Counted from the stretch's first letter, positions 1 to 9,513 are shown. The stretch is 64,000 bases of DNA from Vreelandella azerica (GCF_013112225.1 NZ_JABFHI010000006.1:1-64000), one strand, 5' to 3'. Program-made: numbers and translations. The notes: a model not told the origin generated them from the sequence alone.

Positions 1-128
1 GCGACCTGGTCGCCTTCAATTTCAATCAGTACATTCGAGAGCACAGGTAGCGTTTGCCGACGTTCGACCACGCCGGCTACCAGTGTCAGTGGACGCAGCA
101 ACGCCTCTCGGGAAATGGAAAATTTCAT
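1..128 (-). CDS. dnaN: DNA polymerase III sliding clamp, beta subunit (5' end only)
   Basis: Only the first 42 codons are present; the gene runs off the left edge. The protein begins MKFSISREALLRPL and continues into a stretch ending NVLIEIEGD, the typical start of the first clamp domain. DnaN forms the ring that tethers the replicative polymerase to DNA. It lies 23 bases downstream of dnaA on the same strand, the usual dnaA-dnaN order, so it is probably co-transcribed with dnaA. Confidence 0.9.
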   Translation of the reverse strand, partial: MKFSISREALLRPLTLVAGVVERRQTLPVLSNVLIEIEGDQV

Positions 129-151
129 CAACGCTCCAGATTAGTCGGTAA

Positions 152-1616
152 TTAGCTGGTCAGCAGACGCAACAGATTCTTGTAGTCCTCACGAATATCC
201 GCATTTTCTTCCTGCAGGGCTTTTACCTTGCGGCAGGCGTGCAACACAGTGGTGTGGTCACGTCCACCAAAGGCGTCGCCAATCTCTGGCAAGCTGTGAT
301 TGGTAAGCTCTTTGGCAAGTGCCATTGCCACCTGACGCGGCCTTGCAACAGAACGTGAACGCCTTTTGGAAAGCAGATCAGCGACCTTGATCTTGTAATA
401 TTCTGCCACTGTACGCTGAATATTATCCACACCCACCTGCTTATCCTGCAGGGCCAAGAGGTCTTTCAGCGACTCACGAATGAAATCCTGAGTGATGGGT
501 TTGCCCATGAAGTGGGAGTCGGCAATCACTTTTTCAGGGCGCCTTCCAACTCGCGGACGTTGGAGCGAATTTTCTGGGCAATAAAGAACGCCGCATCATG
601 GGGAAGATCCACTTTGGATTGATCGGCTTTCTTCATCAGAATAGCCACGCGGGTTTCAAGTTCAGGTGGTTCAATCGCCACCGTCAGCCCCCAACCAAAA
701 CGTGATTTCAAACGCTCTTCAACGCCACTGATCTCTTTCGGATAGCGGTCAGAGGTAAGGATCATCTGCTGCCCACCTTCTAGCAGGGCATTAAACGTAT
801 GGAAAAACTCTTCCTGAGAACGCTCCTTACCAGCAAAGAATTGAATATCATCAATCAACAGGGCATCAACACTACGGTAAAAACGCTTGAAATCATTGAT
901 GGCATTCAATTGCAGGGCTTTTACCATATCCGCTACAAAACGCTCTGAGTGCAAATACACCACGCGCGCATTTTCCCGTCGCTCTGCCAGCGCATTGCCC
1001 ACCGCATGCATCAAGTGGGTCTTACCCAACCCCACACCACCATATAAAAACAACGGGTTATAAGCCCCACCGGGGTTTTCTGATACCTGACGTGATGCAG
1101 CCCGCGCCAATTGGTTGGATTTACCTTCAACGAAGGTTTCAAAAGTGAAGTTAGGATTAAGTCCGCTGGTGTGTTTCAGACTGCCTTCGACCTGCACCTG
1201 ACGCTCACCGGAGCGTTTAGACGCAGATTCCTCACGCAGTTGATCAATTTCACGATCATCGTTCATATGAGTGCGTGAAGGTGTACTGACAGCCGGTGAC
1301 GGCGACCTGTTGGCTGAGGCTGAAACGGGGTTCCCAGCTGACGTGGCTGCGGTGCAGGAGCAGCCACGCGGCGGCTACCGACTGTCAGGCTTACCTTGGG
1401 AGGCTTTGCCGGTGAGAGCTCTCTGACCAACTCACTGATTCGTTTGGCATATTTATCATTTACCCAATCACGTACAAAACGGTTAGGCGCTAAAAGACAC
1501 AGCTCATTGGACTCGCCTTCTTCGGCCTGAAGAGGACGTATCCAAGTATTGAACTGCTGCGAATTCAGCTCGTCCTGCAGATAATCGAGGCATTGCTGCC
1601 AAAGCGCGAGAGACAC
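152..1616 (-). CDS. dnaA: Chromosomal replication initiator DnaA (two frameshifts)
   Basis: DnaA binds 9-mer boxes at oriC, opens the DNA and recruits the DnaB helicase. Three consecutive reading frames together make one protein of about 488 residues. The N-terminal domain starts [13 protein letters not shown]. The AAA+ core carries Walker [10 protein letters not shown] and Walker [10 protein letters not shown]. The C-terminal domain carries the DNA-binding signature [14 protein letters not shown]. The first break is near 1327-1333; adding one base there continues [14 protein letters not shown] into the middle frame. The second is an A5 run (coding strand) near 526-531; a sixth A turns ALKK-stop into [11 protein letters not shown]. 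DnaA is essential, so both are most likely sequencing base losses. The flanking dnaN and DnaA-box cluster support the identification. Confidence 0.95.
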
Positions 1617-2031
1617 TCAACTCACCATCGGTTGAAAACGGCCGGATATTGTAGCGCCCCAGAACCAAGTTATCCACACAAGTATCATCTCCGACACTTC
1701 TGTGGATAACCTTCTTACTGCTATGGCTTGAGCCCTTTGGATGAGCTGGGGAAAAAACCTGAAATAATGCTAAACCTTCATTTATCCACGCTTTCGTCAC
1801 AGCTAAACTACCGCTTAAGCACTGCTTATCCACAGTTTTTTTATCATTTCAAATATCTGAATATAATAACTTATATGGTGTTATCCACAATTTCTATCCC
1901 CACTATTAATAACAATATTTAAAAAGATATAGATAATGGTAGATAAGGCCTGGCAATAACCCTGAGTGGCATTGAACGACCCATCACTGGACTGCCCAAT
2001 GCGACATCACTGGGTTCTTCAGACAAAAAAA
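1617..2031. other. Candidate replication origin: DnaA-box cluster between dnaA and rpmH
   Basis: This gene-free stretch separates leftward dnaA from rightward rpmH. Perfect 9-mer DnaA boxes TTATCCACA lie at 1670-1678, 1826-1834 and 1881-1889 on the plus strand and at 1701-1709 on the minus strand. A one-mismatch copy lies at 1782-1790. An AT-rich tract from about 1836 to 1945 adjoins the boxes and could be the unwinding element. This is the position of oriC in Pseudomonas. A second cluster upstream of mnmG competes for the role. Confidence 0.75.
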
Positions 2032-2060
2032 TTGCACCTGGCGAGCTAAAGCTCTACAAT
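2032..2060 (+). promoter_or_regulatory. Probable sigma-70 promoter of rpmH-rnpA
   Basis: TTGCAC at 2032-2037 and TACAAT at 2055-2060 are separated by exactly 17 bases, close to the sigma-70 consensus, and lie about 100 bases upstream of the rpmH start in the same direction. No other feature explains them. Confidence 0.6.
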
Positions 2061-2157
2061 TTCCGGTCTTGAATTAGCAGTACCCGAGATGGTTATTGAC
2101 TAAATCGGGTTCCTGAAATCGACGTTCCGTCCTAAAACCACGTGGGAATAACGAGTT

Positions 2158-2292
2158 ATGAAACGCACCTTTCAACCTAGCGTTCTTAAGCGCAAGCGTA
2201 CGCATGGCTTCCGCGCACGCATGGCAACCAAAAGTGGCCGCGCCATTATCACGCGCCGTCGTGCCAAAGGCCGTAAGCGTCTGAGCGCCTGA
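2158..2292 (+). CDS. rpmH: 50S ribosomal protein L34
   Basis: L34 is a 44-residue, very basic protein of the large ribosomal subunit. The translation starts [18 protein letters not shown] and ends GRKRLSA, matching the family along its whole length. The start is fixed by that N-terminus. rnpA follows after 7 bases, the usual rpmH-rnpA pair. The gene is too short to be found by a length-filtered ORF search. Confidence 0.97.
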   Translation: MKRTFQPSVLKRKRTHGFRARMATKSGRAIITRRRAKGRKRLSA

Positions 2293-2299
2293 ATCCGGA

Positions 2300-2713
2300 T
2301 TGCGTGTGCTCCGTCAAGGCTATCCCCGGTGTTTACGTTTGCTTAATGCTGGGGATTTCAGTCACGTTTTCGAACAAGCTGACCTGAAAGTCCACGGTAA
2401 AGGTATGATGGCACTTGCACGTTGGAACATGCTCGGTCATCCACGAATCGGGCTAGTGGTCAGTAAAAAAAATGTGAAACTTGCCGTACAGCGCAATCGT
2501 TTCAAACGTCTCGTTAGAGAATCCGTACGATTACGCCAACATCAGTTACCAATGCTTGACATTGTTGTTCTGGCTAGGCGCGGTGTACATGATCTTGACA
2601 ACGATACGTTACATCGTCAGCTACATGGCATGTGGAAACGGCTGCAGCGTGAAGCGAGACAGCATGAGTGCACAAAATTGGCATCACCAGCAAGCACTCA
2701 GCATGACGCTTGA
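2300..2713 (+). CDS. rnpA: Ribonuclease P protein component
   Basis: RnpA is the protein cofactor of RNase P, which matures the 5' ends of tRNAs. The 137-residue product carries the RNA-binding signature VQRNRFKRLVRES near residue 65, a preceding KKNVKLA strand and a basic C-terminal helix. The start chosen is TTG at 2300; a GTG two codons later is also possible. It follows rpmH in one transcript. The yidD gene that often overlaps the rnpA 3' end is not seen. Confidence 0.92.
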   Translation: MRVLRQGYPRCLRLLNAGDFSHVFEQADLKVHGKGMMALARWNMLGHPRIGLVVSKKNVKLAVQRNRFKRLVRESVRLRQHQLPMLDIVVLARRGVHDLDNDTLHRQLHGMWKRLQREARQHECTKLASPASTQHDA

Positions 2714-2739
2714 CGATTATATAGCGCCGCTCGACCTCG

Positions 2740-2761
2740 GCCTGCCGTTTGGCAGGCTTTT
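2740..2761 (+). terminator. Intrinsic terminator after rnpA
   Basis: GCCTGCC at 2740-2746 pairs with GGCAGGC at 2751-2757 across a 4-base loop and is followed by four T. It ends the rpmH-rnpA transcript before yidC. Confidence 0.7.
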
Positions 2762-2830
2762 GTGTGTCATAGGTCGAGTAAAAAATCACTGCACCATTAG
2801 CAGGTTCACCACCCAGCGGGCAGACCCCTC

Positions 2831-4540
2831 ATGGACGTAAAACGACTTATCCTCGTGATTCCATTAGCCGTACTGGCTTATTTACTGGTTGTGCAATGGA
2901 ATCAGGACTACGGTCAACCGATTGACAGTCCGTCCTCCAGTGACGTTGTGCAGCGAAGTGCCAATGATACGACTTCTGCTGACACACAGGACGGCGACGG
3001 CGGTTTGGCTGTACCTTCGAGTACTTCTCAGAATGCGGACATCGATGAAGGGATGTCCGCAGATGAGAGCACAACCGATAGCCGAGACTTCATAGCGGTG
3101 ACCACCGATGTGCTTGATGTGCGCATCGACCCGCACGGTGGTGATATCCTCTATGCAGCCTTGCCTCAACATAAGCTGCGCCTGGATTCCGAGCGCAACT
3201 ATGTACTGCTCTCAGATAACGAAACACGCAGCTATGTGGCACGCTCCGGCCTGCAGCTCAATGATCAGGCCAACCGGATCGTTTTCACCCCAGAAAGCAC
3301 CGAATACCTGCTGGGTGATGACGACGATCAGGTCATCGTGAATCTGCAAGCTGACATTGACGGCATTGAAGTCACCAAACGTTTAACCTTCGAACGCGGT
3401 AACTACGCGGTTGACGTTGACTACTATGTCGCCAACAACACCGAGTCTCCGGTCAGTGCACGCTTTATTGGCCAGCTGGCTCGCGATAACAGTGAAGACC
3501 CCTCCAGTGGCGTAGCGATGGGTATGAACTCCTATCTGGGGGCCGCTTTCTCAACACCGGAAACACGTTACGAGAAAGTGGATTTCAGTGATATCCAGGA
3601 AAACAAGTTTTCCAATCAGGAAGCCGAAGGCGGCTGGGTAGCCATTATCCAGCATTATTTCGTTTCCGCCTGGGCACCGCCCCAGGATCAGCAGAATCTT
3701 TATTACGCCACCACAGATTCCCGTGGCCGCAATGTCGCAGCTTTTGCTGGCCCTACCCTGCAGGTCGCTCCTGAAAACGAAGCTAACCTGAGTGCCACTC
3801 TTTATATGGGCCCTAAGATTCAGGACTATATGGAGCAGGTAGCGCCTAACCTGAAGCTGACGGTGGATTATGGCTGGCTATGGTTTATTGCCAACCCTCT
3901 TTTCGTGGTGCTGGACACCATCCATGACATCGTTGGTAACTGGGGCTGGTCCATTGTTCTACTGACGGTACTCGTCAAGCTGGTGCTGTTCCCGCTCTCC
4001 GCCAAGGCTTATAAGTCAATGGCCCGGATGCGTAAGCTCGGCCCGGAAATGCAGCGGCTTAAAGAGATGTATGGCGATGATCGCCAGAAAATGTCTCAGG
4101 AAATGATGAAGTTCTATCAGAAAGAGAAGATCAACCCGCTTGGTGGCTGTCTTCCCATTCTGATTCAGATGCCGGTGTTCATCGCGCTTTACTGGATGTT
4201 GCTGGAGTCGGTGGAACTGCGTCACGCGCCCTTCATGTTCTGGATCCAGGATCTCTCGGTGAAAGATCCCTTCTTCATCCTGCCGATCCTGATGGGGGCG
4301 TCAATGTTTGTTCAGCAGATGCTCAACCCGACACCGCCAGACCCGATGCAGGCCAAGATAATGAAGATGCTGCCTATCATCTTCACCTTCTTCTTCCTGT
4401 GGTTCCCGGCAGGTCTGGTCATCTACTGGGTCGTCAACAACATCATTTCAGTTGCGCAGCAGTATTATATTACGCGCAAGGTCGAGAATGACCCAACCAT
4501 GGCAAGGGCAAGAAAACCCGCTAAGCCTTGTTTCTTATGA
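2831..4540 (+). CDS. yidC: Membrane protein insertase YidC
   Basis: YidC inserts proteins into the inner membrane, alone or with SecYEG, and is needed for subunits such as AtpE. The 569-residue protein starts with a membrane anchor (MDVKRLILVIPLAVLAYLLV), followed by a large periplasmic beta domain (about residues 60-340). The conserved 60KD_IMP region with several membrane segments follows, including a KMSQEMMKFYQKEKINPLGG loop and PIIFTFFFLWFPAGLVIYW. Length fits the Gram-negative family. It sits between rnpA and mnmE, the standard order. Confidence 0.97.
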   Translation: MDVKRLILVIPLAVLAYLLVVQWNQDYGQPIDSPSSSDVVQRSANDTTSADTQDGDGGLAVPSSTSQNADIDEGMSADESTTDSRDFIAVTTDVLDVRIDPHGGDILYAALPQHKLRLDSERNYVLLSDNETRSYVARSGLQLNDQANRIVFTPESTEYLLGDDDDQVIVNLQADIDGIEVTKRLTFERGNYAVDVDYYVANNTESPVSARFIGQLARDNSEDPSSGVAMGMNSYLGAAFSTPETRYEKVDFSDIQENKFSNQEAEGGWVAIIQHYFVSAWAPPQDQQNLYYATTDSRGRNVAAFAGPTLQVAPENEANLSATLYMGPKIQDYMEQVAPNLKLTVDYGWLWFIANPLFVVLDTIHDIVGNWGWSIVLLTVLVKLVLFPLSAKAYKSMARMRKLGPEMQRLKEMYGDDRQKMSQEMMKFYQKEKINPLGGCLPILIQMPVFIALYWMLLESVELRHAPFMFWIQDLSVKDPFFILPILMGASMFVQQMLNPTPPDPMQAKIMKMLPIIFTFFFLWFPAGLVIYWVVNNIISVAQQYYITRKVENDPTMARARKPAKPCFL

Positions 4541-4556
4541 ATAGGGTCAACACCCT

Positions 4557-4590
4557 CCAGACCCCCGCCCTGTGCGGGGGTCTGGCGTTT
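4557..4590 (+). terminator. Strong intrinsic terminator after yidC
   Basis: A 12-base arm at 4557-4568 (CCAGACCCCCGC) pairs perfectly with 4574-4585, with a 5-base loop and a short T-containing tail. It separates yidC from mnmE. Confidence 0.8.
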
Positions 4591-4636
4591 ATAGCAGGAT
4601 AAATTCACAATACGCCTATCAACCAACGAGGGCGCC

Positions 4637-6007
4637 ATGCCAGCACCACTTTATACTCCCGATACCATTGCCGCCCTGGCCACCCCACCCGGACGCGGTG
4701 GCGTCGGTATCATCCGTCTTTCCGGCCCGCATAGCGCCGCTATCGCCGTAAAAATACTCGGCTATTCACCCACTCCCAGGCAGGCCCACTACGGCCCCTT
4801 TCACGGCGAGGCAGGCATTATCGATCAAGGTATTGCCTTGTATTTTGCTGGGCCGAATTCCTTCACCGGTGAAGACGTACTGGAGTTACAGGGTCACGGC
4901 GGCCCCGTCATCATGGACATGTTACTGGAGCGCTGCCTGCAGCTGGGCGCCAGGCTGGCCCGTCCCGGCGAATTCTCAGAGCGTGCCTTCTTTAACGACA
5001 AGCTGGATCTGGCTCAGGCAGAAGCCATCGCCGATCTGATTGACGCCACTTCACGGCATGCTGCCGAAAATGCCGTGCGTTCGCTACAGGGTGAGTTTTC
5101 CAACCTCGTCCATGCCTTGGTTCAGCGCCTGATTGAACTGCGTGTTTACGTTGAGGCGGCTATCGACTTTCCTGAAGAAGAAATAGATTTTCTCGCCGAT
5201 GGCCATGTTGCCCGTCATCTGCAAGGGGTGATGAGCGAACTGGAAAAAGTACGTGCAGCCGCTGGCCAGGGCGCCTTGATGCGGGAAGGCATGAATGTGG
5301 TGATTGCCGGGCGTCCCAATGCGGGCAAATCAAGCCTGCTCAATGCCCTGACCGAGCAGGACACCGCCATCGTGACCGATATTGCCGGTACCACCCGGGA
5401 CGTATTACGGGAACATATCCACCTTGATGGTATGCCCTTGCATATTATTGATACCGCAGGCCTCCGCGACACGCCGGATGCAGTGGAAAAGATTGGTGTG
5501 GCCCGTGCCTGGGCAGAAATAGAGAAAGCCGATCGCGTGCTGCTGCTGGTCGATGCCTCAACCACCCAGGCAACTGACCCCTTCGATATCTGGCCAGAGT
5601 TTGTTGAGCGCCTACCGGATCGCTCGCGCTTGACCTTGATACGCAACAAGATCGATACCAGCCAGGAAACCCCTGGAATTGACTTATCCACAACCCATCC
5701 GACGCTACGCCTTTCGGCAAAAACCGGCATAGGTGTGGATAACTTGAAACAGCACCTGAAAGACATCATGGGCTACGCAGCGACAACGGAAGGCCGCTTT
5801 TCAGCCCGCCGCCGCCATCTGGATGCCCTTGATCGCGCCCGTGATGCTCTACAGGCAGGCAACTCCCAGCTTCAGGGCTACGGCGCAGGAGAACTCCTTG
5901 CTGAAGACCTGCGCGACGCCCAGCAGGCGCTTGGGGAAATTACCGGTGATTTCAGCGCAGATGATCTGCTGGGGGAAATTTTCGGCAGCTTCTGTATCGG
6001 GAAATAA
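4637..6007 (+). CDS. mnmE: tRNA modification GTPase MnmE
   Basis: MnmE works with MnmG to add the carboxymethylaminomethyl group to U34 of certain tRNAs. The 456-residue protein has the N-terminal formyl-THF-binding domain ([16 protein letters not shown]). The embedded G domain has G1 [14 protein letters not shown] near residue 225, G3 DTAG and G4 NKID. It ends in the catalytic C-terminal FCIGK motif. Length is normal and the frame intact. Two perfect DnaA boxes in opposite orientation lie inside the gene at 5684-5692 and 5734-5742. Its partner mnmG lies 13 kb downstream. Confidence 0.97.
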   Translation: MPAPLYTPDTIAALATPPGRGGVGIIRLSGPHSAAIAVKILGYSPTPRQAHYGPFHGEAGIIDQGIALYFAGPNSFTGEDVLELQGHGGPVIMDMLLERCLQLGARLARPGEFSERAFFNDKLDLAQAEAIADLIDATSRHAAENAVRSLQGEFSNLVHALVQRLIELRVYVEAAIDFPEEEIDFLADGHVARHLQGVMSELEKVRAAAGQGALMREGMNVVIAGRPNAGKSSLLNALTEQDTAIVTDIAGTTRDVLREHIHLDGMPLHIIDTAGLRDTPDAVEKIGVARAWAEIEKADRVLLLVDASTTQATDPFDIWPEFVERLPDRSRLTLIRNKIDTSQETPGIDLSTTHPTLRLSAKTGIGVDNLKQHLKDIMGYAATTEGRFSARRRHLDALDRARDALQAGNSQLQGYGAGELLAEDLRDAQQALGEITGDFSADDLLGEIFGSFCIGK

Positions 6008-6010
6008 TAG

Positions 6011-6856
6011 TCACTCCCCTACCAGCCAGTCGCTGTGATACTGGCTTTGCTCACCTAACAGCGGCGTGATGTCTGCCATGGCACTGGCAAGACGCTCATC
6101 CAGCCCCCAGGGCGGGTTCACTATCAACATGCCGCTACCGTACATACCATGTTGATCCACCCCTTGAGCACGCTGCTTAAGCTCGCTACGCCATATCTTG
6201 CGTACACCGCTGGCCTTCAAGCTATTCAGCAGGATTTGGTGAGCACCGGAAGGAAGCAACGGGTACCAGATAAGCAGGACACCATGGCGCACTTTTGCCA
6301 GGGTCTGAACTACTGTTTCAGCCACTTCCTGGTACTCCTGTTTGCGCTCATAGCTGGGGTCGATCAGCACACATAATCTGGGCGTGGCGACCGGCACACG
6401 CTTGCTCAGACCGGCTAACCCATCGGCAAAAATTCGCCGGGCCTGCTCAGGAAGTGTCTGTGTGTTCAGGTGCTCATGCTCACTGGGATGAAATTCAAAC
6501 AGGGTAAGTGCATCCTGCTCGCGTAACGCCTGGGATAACCACCAGGGAGAGCCAGGGTAGTGGCTTAGCTCAGCCGCATGAGGCTGGGCGCTTTCCAGCT
6601 TGTCAAGCCAGGCACCTAACAGGGAGTCTTTAAGCCCTTGGCGAGCTTGCCAAAGTGGCCAGATGCCTTGACGGTACTCTTGCAGGCGTTGAGTCTCTTG
6701 CCGGTCAAGCGGATATAGGCCTCTTCCCGCATGAGTGTCTATATATGTAATAGCTGAATTTTTACGTAATAAATAATCCACCACGGCAAACAGGGTCAGG
6801 TGCTTATGCACATCGGCAAAGTTGCCGGCGTGGTAAGCATGTTGGTAGGAAAGCAT
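6011..6856 (-). CDS. rlmJ: 23S rRNA (adenine-2030-N6)-methyltransferase RlmJ
   Basis: RlmJ methylates A2030 of 23S rRNA using S-adenosylmethionine. The 281-residue protein opens with the family signature MLSYQHAYHAGNFADVHKH. It continues with a DTHAGRG cofactor loop near residue 44 and the motif IV region LIDPSYERK. The usual N6-adenine motif is DPPY; here the second Pro is Ser, encoded by AGC. It converges on mnmE with 3 bases between stop codons. Confidence 0.93.
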   Translation of the reverse strand: MLSYQHAYHAGNFADVHKHLTLFAVVDYLLRKNSAITYIDTHAGRGLYPLDRQETQRLQEYRQGIWPLWQARQGLKDSLLGAWLDKLESAQPHAAELSHYPGSPWWLSQALREQDALTLFEFHPSEHEHLNTQTLPEQARRIFADGLAGLSKRVPVATPRLCVLIDPSYERKQEYQEVAETVVQTLAKVRHGVLLIWYPLLPSGAHQILLNSLKASGVRKIWRSELKQRAQGVDQHGMYGSGMLIVNPPWGLDERLASAMADITPLLGEQSQYHSDWLVGE

Positions 6857-6920
6857 GACATATCCTTTAGTAAAATAGTGGTGGATGCAGCGTATACGGC
6901 ATCAGCTGGGTTATCTCAAT

Positions 6921-6954
6921 AAAAAAACCCGCTAAACCTGATGGATAGCGGGTT
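6921..6954 (-). terminator. Intrinsic terminator of the OmpA-like lipoprotein gene
   Basis: On the minus strand AACCCGCTA (6946-6954) pairs with TAGCGGGTT (6926-6934) across an 11-base loop and runs into seven T. It lies downstream of the gene ending at 6986 and upstream of rlmJ. Confidence 0.75.
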
Positions 6955-6985
6955 GAAGCCTTAAAAAAATAATCTTGAAGAAAGA

Positions 6986-7669
6986 TCAGGGCTGTTGGTA
7001 GTTACGTGCACCTTCTGTCGGTGTCAGTGTGATTTCAACTCGGCGATTCTGGGCGCGGCCCTGTTCGTTATCATTGCTGGCCACTGGCTGGGTTTCCCCG
7101 TAACCGCGGATATTCAATCGGCTACCTGATACACCATTCTGGTTCAGGTAATTACTGACCGACTGCGCTCGGCGTTCAGAAAGGCGCTGATTATAGCCCG
7201 CGTCTCCAGTGCTATCAGTATGCCCCGCCACATTGACACGGGTATCCGTATAGTTACGCAGTACGTTGGATACTTCATTAAGAGAAGAACGCGCCTGTGG
7301 GGTCAGGTCGCTTGAATCAAAACCAAAGGTCACGCTGCTGGGCATATTGAGCACAATGTCATCACCGCGACGGTCAATCTCAATCCGTGAGCCTTGCAGG
7401 TTCTGGCGCAGCTGCTGTTCCTGACGATCCATATAAGCACCAATGCCTGCCCCAGCCGCAGCGCCAACGGCAGCACCAATCAAGGCACGGTCGCGGCGGC
7501 TAGTGCTGCCATCTCCGGAAAGCGCGCCGGCTGCCGCGCCAATCACCGCACCTATTCCTGTACCGGTCGCGGTAGTGGAGCGCTGGGTATTGCCGCCGTA
7601 AGGGTCGGTCGCACAACCGGCAACAAGAACGACGGCCGCTAGAGGTGTCAGTAATCGATAGAGTCGCAT
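6986..7669 (-). CDS. OmpA-family lipoprotein (YiaD-like)
   Basis: The 227-residue product has a lipoprotein signal peptide with lipobox VAGC (cysteine at residue 19). A Gly/Ala-rich region at about 25-85 has repeated GAAVGAAAG-type helices, the glycine-zipper pattern. The OmpA C-terminal peptidoglycan-binding domain has VTFGFDSSDL, AGHTDSTGDAGYN and the end motif NRRVEI. The protein is expected in the outer membrane with its C-terminal domain holding the cell wall. It is transcribed alone, with its own terminator. Confidence 0.9.
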   Translation of the reverse strand: MRLYRLLTPLAAVVLVAGCATDPYGGNTQRSTTATGTGIGAVIGAAAGALSGDGSTSRRDRALIGAAVGAAAGAGIGAYMDRQEQQLRQNLQGSRIEIDRRGDDIVLNMPSSVTFGFDSSDLTPQARSSLNEVSNVLRNYTDTRVNVAGHTDSTGDAGYNQRLSERRAQSVSNYLNQNGVSGSRLNIRGYGETQPVASNDNEQGRAQNRRVEITLTPTEGARNYQQP

Positions 7670-7712
7670 TCAATACTCCTGATATTCATGAGTCTACCCG
7701 ATTAGGGGCAAA

Positions 7713-8891
7713 TTATGCGTCACTGATCTCCGCCAGCAACTCATTCAAGAATAGTAGACCTTGAGGCGATGCTCTAAGCCTTTCCGACGTTTCCTCTAAA
7801 AGTCCTTTTTTGGTGGCACTTTCCAGGGGCTGTGTTAGCGCATCAAGAGGTTGCCCTGTGTGTGCCTGCCACGTCGCCATGGGGACTCCCTCGCTAAGGC
7901 GCAGGGCATTCATAGCAAATTCCAGTGGAAGCTCCTGGCGTGCTATTTCACGCTTACCAGCAAGAAAACCGCGCATATCTCCCCTACGTTGCAGATAGGC
8001 ATCTGGCTGACGGGTCTTCCAGCGTCGCTCGATTGTCCATTGGCCATCATGGGCAATATGGCTGAACTTGCCATGGGCTCCCGCCCCTATGCCCATATAA
8101 TCGCCGAATTGCCAGTAATTCAGGTTATGGCGGCTTGCCTTGTCAGGCCTTGAATAGGCCGATATTTCATAACGCTTGAGCCCTGCTTTTTCCAAGGCAT
8201 CATGGCCAGCATCCTGAATATCCCAGAGAATTTCTTCGTGGGGCAGTACAGGCGGCGCAGAGTGAAAAGCTGTATTAGGTTCCAGGGTAAGCTGGTACCA
8301 GGAAAGATGTTCGGGCGCCAAAGCTAACGCCTGGTTGATATCTGCCATGGCACTGTCAGCTGTCTGCCCGGGCAGCCCATGCATCAGGTCAAGATTGATA
8401 TTATCAAACCCGGCTGCCCGTGCCTGAGCAACAGCCTTGATGGCCTCGTCTCCGCTATGGATACGCCCAAGGGCAGCCAACTGCTCGGGCTGAAAACTCT
8501 GTACGCCCAGCGAAAGCCGATTGATACCTGCTTTACGGTAACCGTAGAAGCGACTTTGCTCGGTCGTTCCAGGGTTGGCCTCCAGAGTGATTTCAATATC
8601 GGCGGCAAACGCCAGCTGACTTGCTATTGCTGTTAACAACTTTTGGTAAAAATCAGGCGATAGCAGGCTTGGCGTGCCACCACCAATAAAAATTGCTGCC
8701 AACGGGCGCCCGGCAGCGAGCGGCAGATCCTGCCTGAAATCTTCCAACAGCGCTTCCAGATAGGCCGCTTCTGGCAGCTCATCAAGGTGAGGCTCATGAG
8801 AATTGAAATCACAGTAGGGGCACTTACGCACACACCAAGGGGTGTGGATATAGAGCGACAGTGGCGGAAGCTCACGTGCTTGTTCAGCCAT
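7713..8891 (-). CDS. hemW: Radical SAM heme chaperone HemW
   Basis: HemW (YggW) is related to the oxygen-independent coproporphyrinogen oxidase HemN but acts as a heme chaperone. The 392-residue protein has the radical SAM cluster motif CVRKCPYC near residue 20, the GGGTPSLL motif, ITLEANPGT and the HemN C-terminal region. It lacks the N-terminal extension of true HemN, which favours HemW. Its start overlaps the rdgB end by 8 bases, the classic rdgB-hemW operon. Confidence 0.93.
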   Translation of the reverse strand: MAEQARELPPLSLYIHTPWCVRKCPYCDFNSHEPHLDELPEAAYLEALLEDFRQDLPLAAGRPLAAIFIGGGTPSLLSPDFYQKLLTAIASQLAFAADIEITLEANPGTTEQSRFYGYRKAGINRLSLGVQSFQPEQLAALGRIHSGDEAIKAVAQARAAGFDNINLDLMHGLPGQTADSAMADINQALALAPEHLSWYQLTLEPNTAFHSAPPVLPHEEILWDIQDAGHDALEKAGLKRYEISAYSRPDKASRHNLNYWQFGDYMGIGAGAHGKFSHIAHDGQWTIERRWKTRQPDAYLQRRGDMRGFLAGKREIARQELPLEFAMNALRLSEGVPMATWQAHTGQPLDALTQPLESATKKGLLEETSERLRASPQGLLFLNELLAEISDA

Positions 8892-9495
8892 GCGCCACCT
8901 GCAATGTCTCTACCAACGCCTGCAAGGCACGCCCACGATGGCTCAAGCGGTTTTTGCTTTCCGTCGACAGTTCGGCGGCTGACATTCCCTGGTCAGGCAG
9001 CCAGAAAAGTGGATCATAGCCAAACCCACCTTCTCCACGTGGAACCGTCAGTATCTCGCCTTCCCAGCTGCGTTGAACAATGATCGGAACAGGGTCTTCA
9101 GGGTGACGCAAGTAAACCAACACGCACCAGTAACGCCCGCTACGCTGCCCTTCTTCACAGCGACTTAACGCTTCAAGCAGCTTGGCATTGTTACGTGCGT
9201 CGCTTTTTGGTTCACCGCCATAGCGGGCGGAATAAATACCTGGAGCGCCGTCAAGCGCATCAACTTCCAGCCCGGAATCATCTGCCAGAGCTGGCAAACC
9301 GCTGGCCTGACTGGCAGCACGCGCCTTGATCAAGGCATTTTCTACAAAGGTCAGGCCGGTTTCCGGCACATCGTCCACGCCAAAATCCGCCTGAGGGCGC
9401 ACATTCATCCCCAGAGGAGACAATAGCTGATTGAATTCTCGAAGCTTACCAGCGTTGCCGCTAGCAAGTACCAGCGTTGATGCAGGTGCTGTCAT
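8884..9495 (-). CDS. rdgB: XTP/dITP pyrophosphatase RdgB
   Basis: RdgB hydrolyses non-canonical purine triphosphates (dITP, XTP) to monophosphates, keeping them out of DNA. The 203-residue protein starts its core with LASGNAGKLREF, has the substrate-binding DDSGLEVDAL near residue 70, and GGFGYDPLF and SHRGRAL at the C-terminal side. Length is normal. The 3' end overlaps hemW. The parS-like site at 9031-9046 lies within this coding sequence. Confidence 0.95.
   Translation of the reverse strand: MTAPASTLVLASGNAGKLREFNQLLSPLGMNVRPQADFGVDDVPETGLTFVENALIKARAASQASGLPALADDSGLEVDALDGAPGIYSARYGGEPKSDARNNAKLLEALSRCEEGQRSGRYWCVLVYLRHPEDPVPIIVQRSWEGEILTVPRGEGGFGYDPLFWLPDQGMSAAELSTESKNRLSHRGRALQALVETLQVAHG
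9031..9046. other. Candidate parS site (ParB-binding centromere)
   Basis: TTCTCCACGTGGAACC matches the Pseudomonas-type parS TGTTCCACGTGGAACC at 14 of 16 positions, with the CCACGTGG palindrome and one complete half-site. It lies inside rdgB, 12.5 kb from parAB and within 10 kb of both candidate origins, where parS sites are usually found. Other CACGTG hexamers in the window match much less well. Confidence 0.5.
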
Positions 9496-9513
9496 GGCGA
9501 TTCTCCGTAAAAA

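Noticed and set aside
2139..2148. CCACGTGG palindrome near rpmH as parS
   Set aside because: Only the central 8 bases match; both outer half-site parts differ from parS.
2481..2840. 119-codon frame overlapping the rnpA 3' end, as a possible yidD
   Set aside because: The translation has no YidD features (no Pro-Thr-Cys-Ser motif region) and spans the terminator; it is a frame shadow of rnpA.
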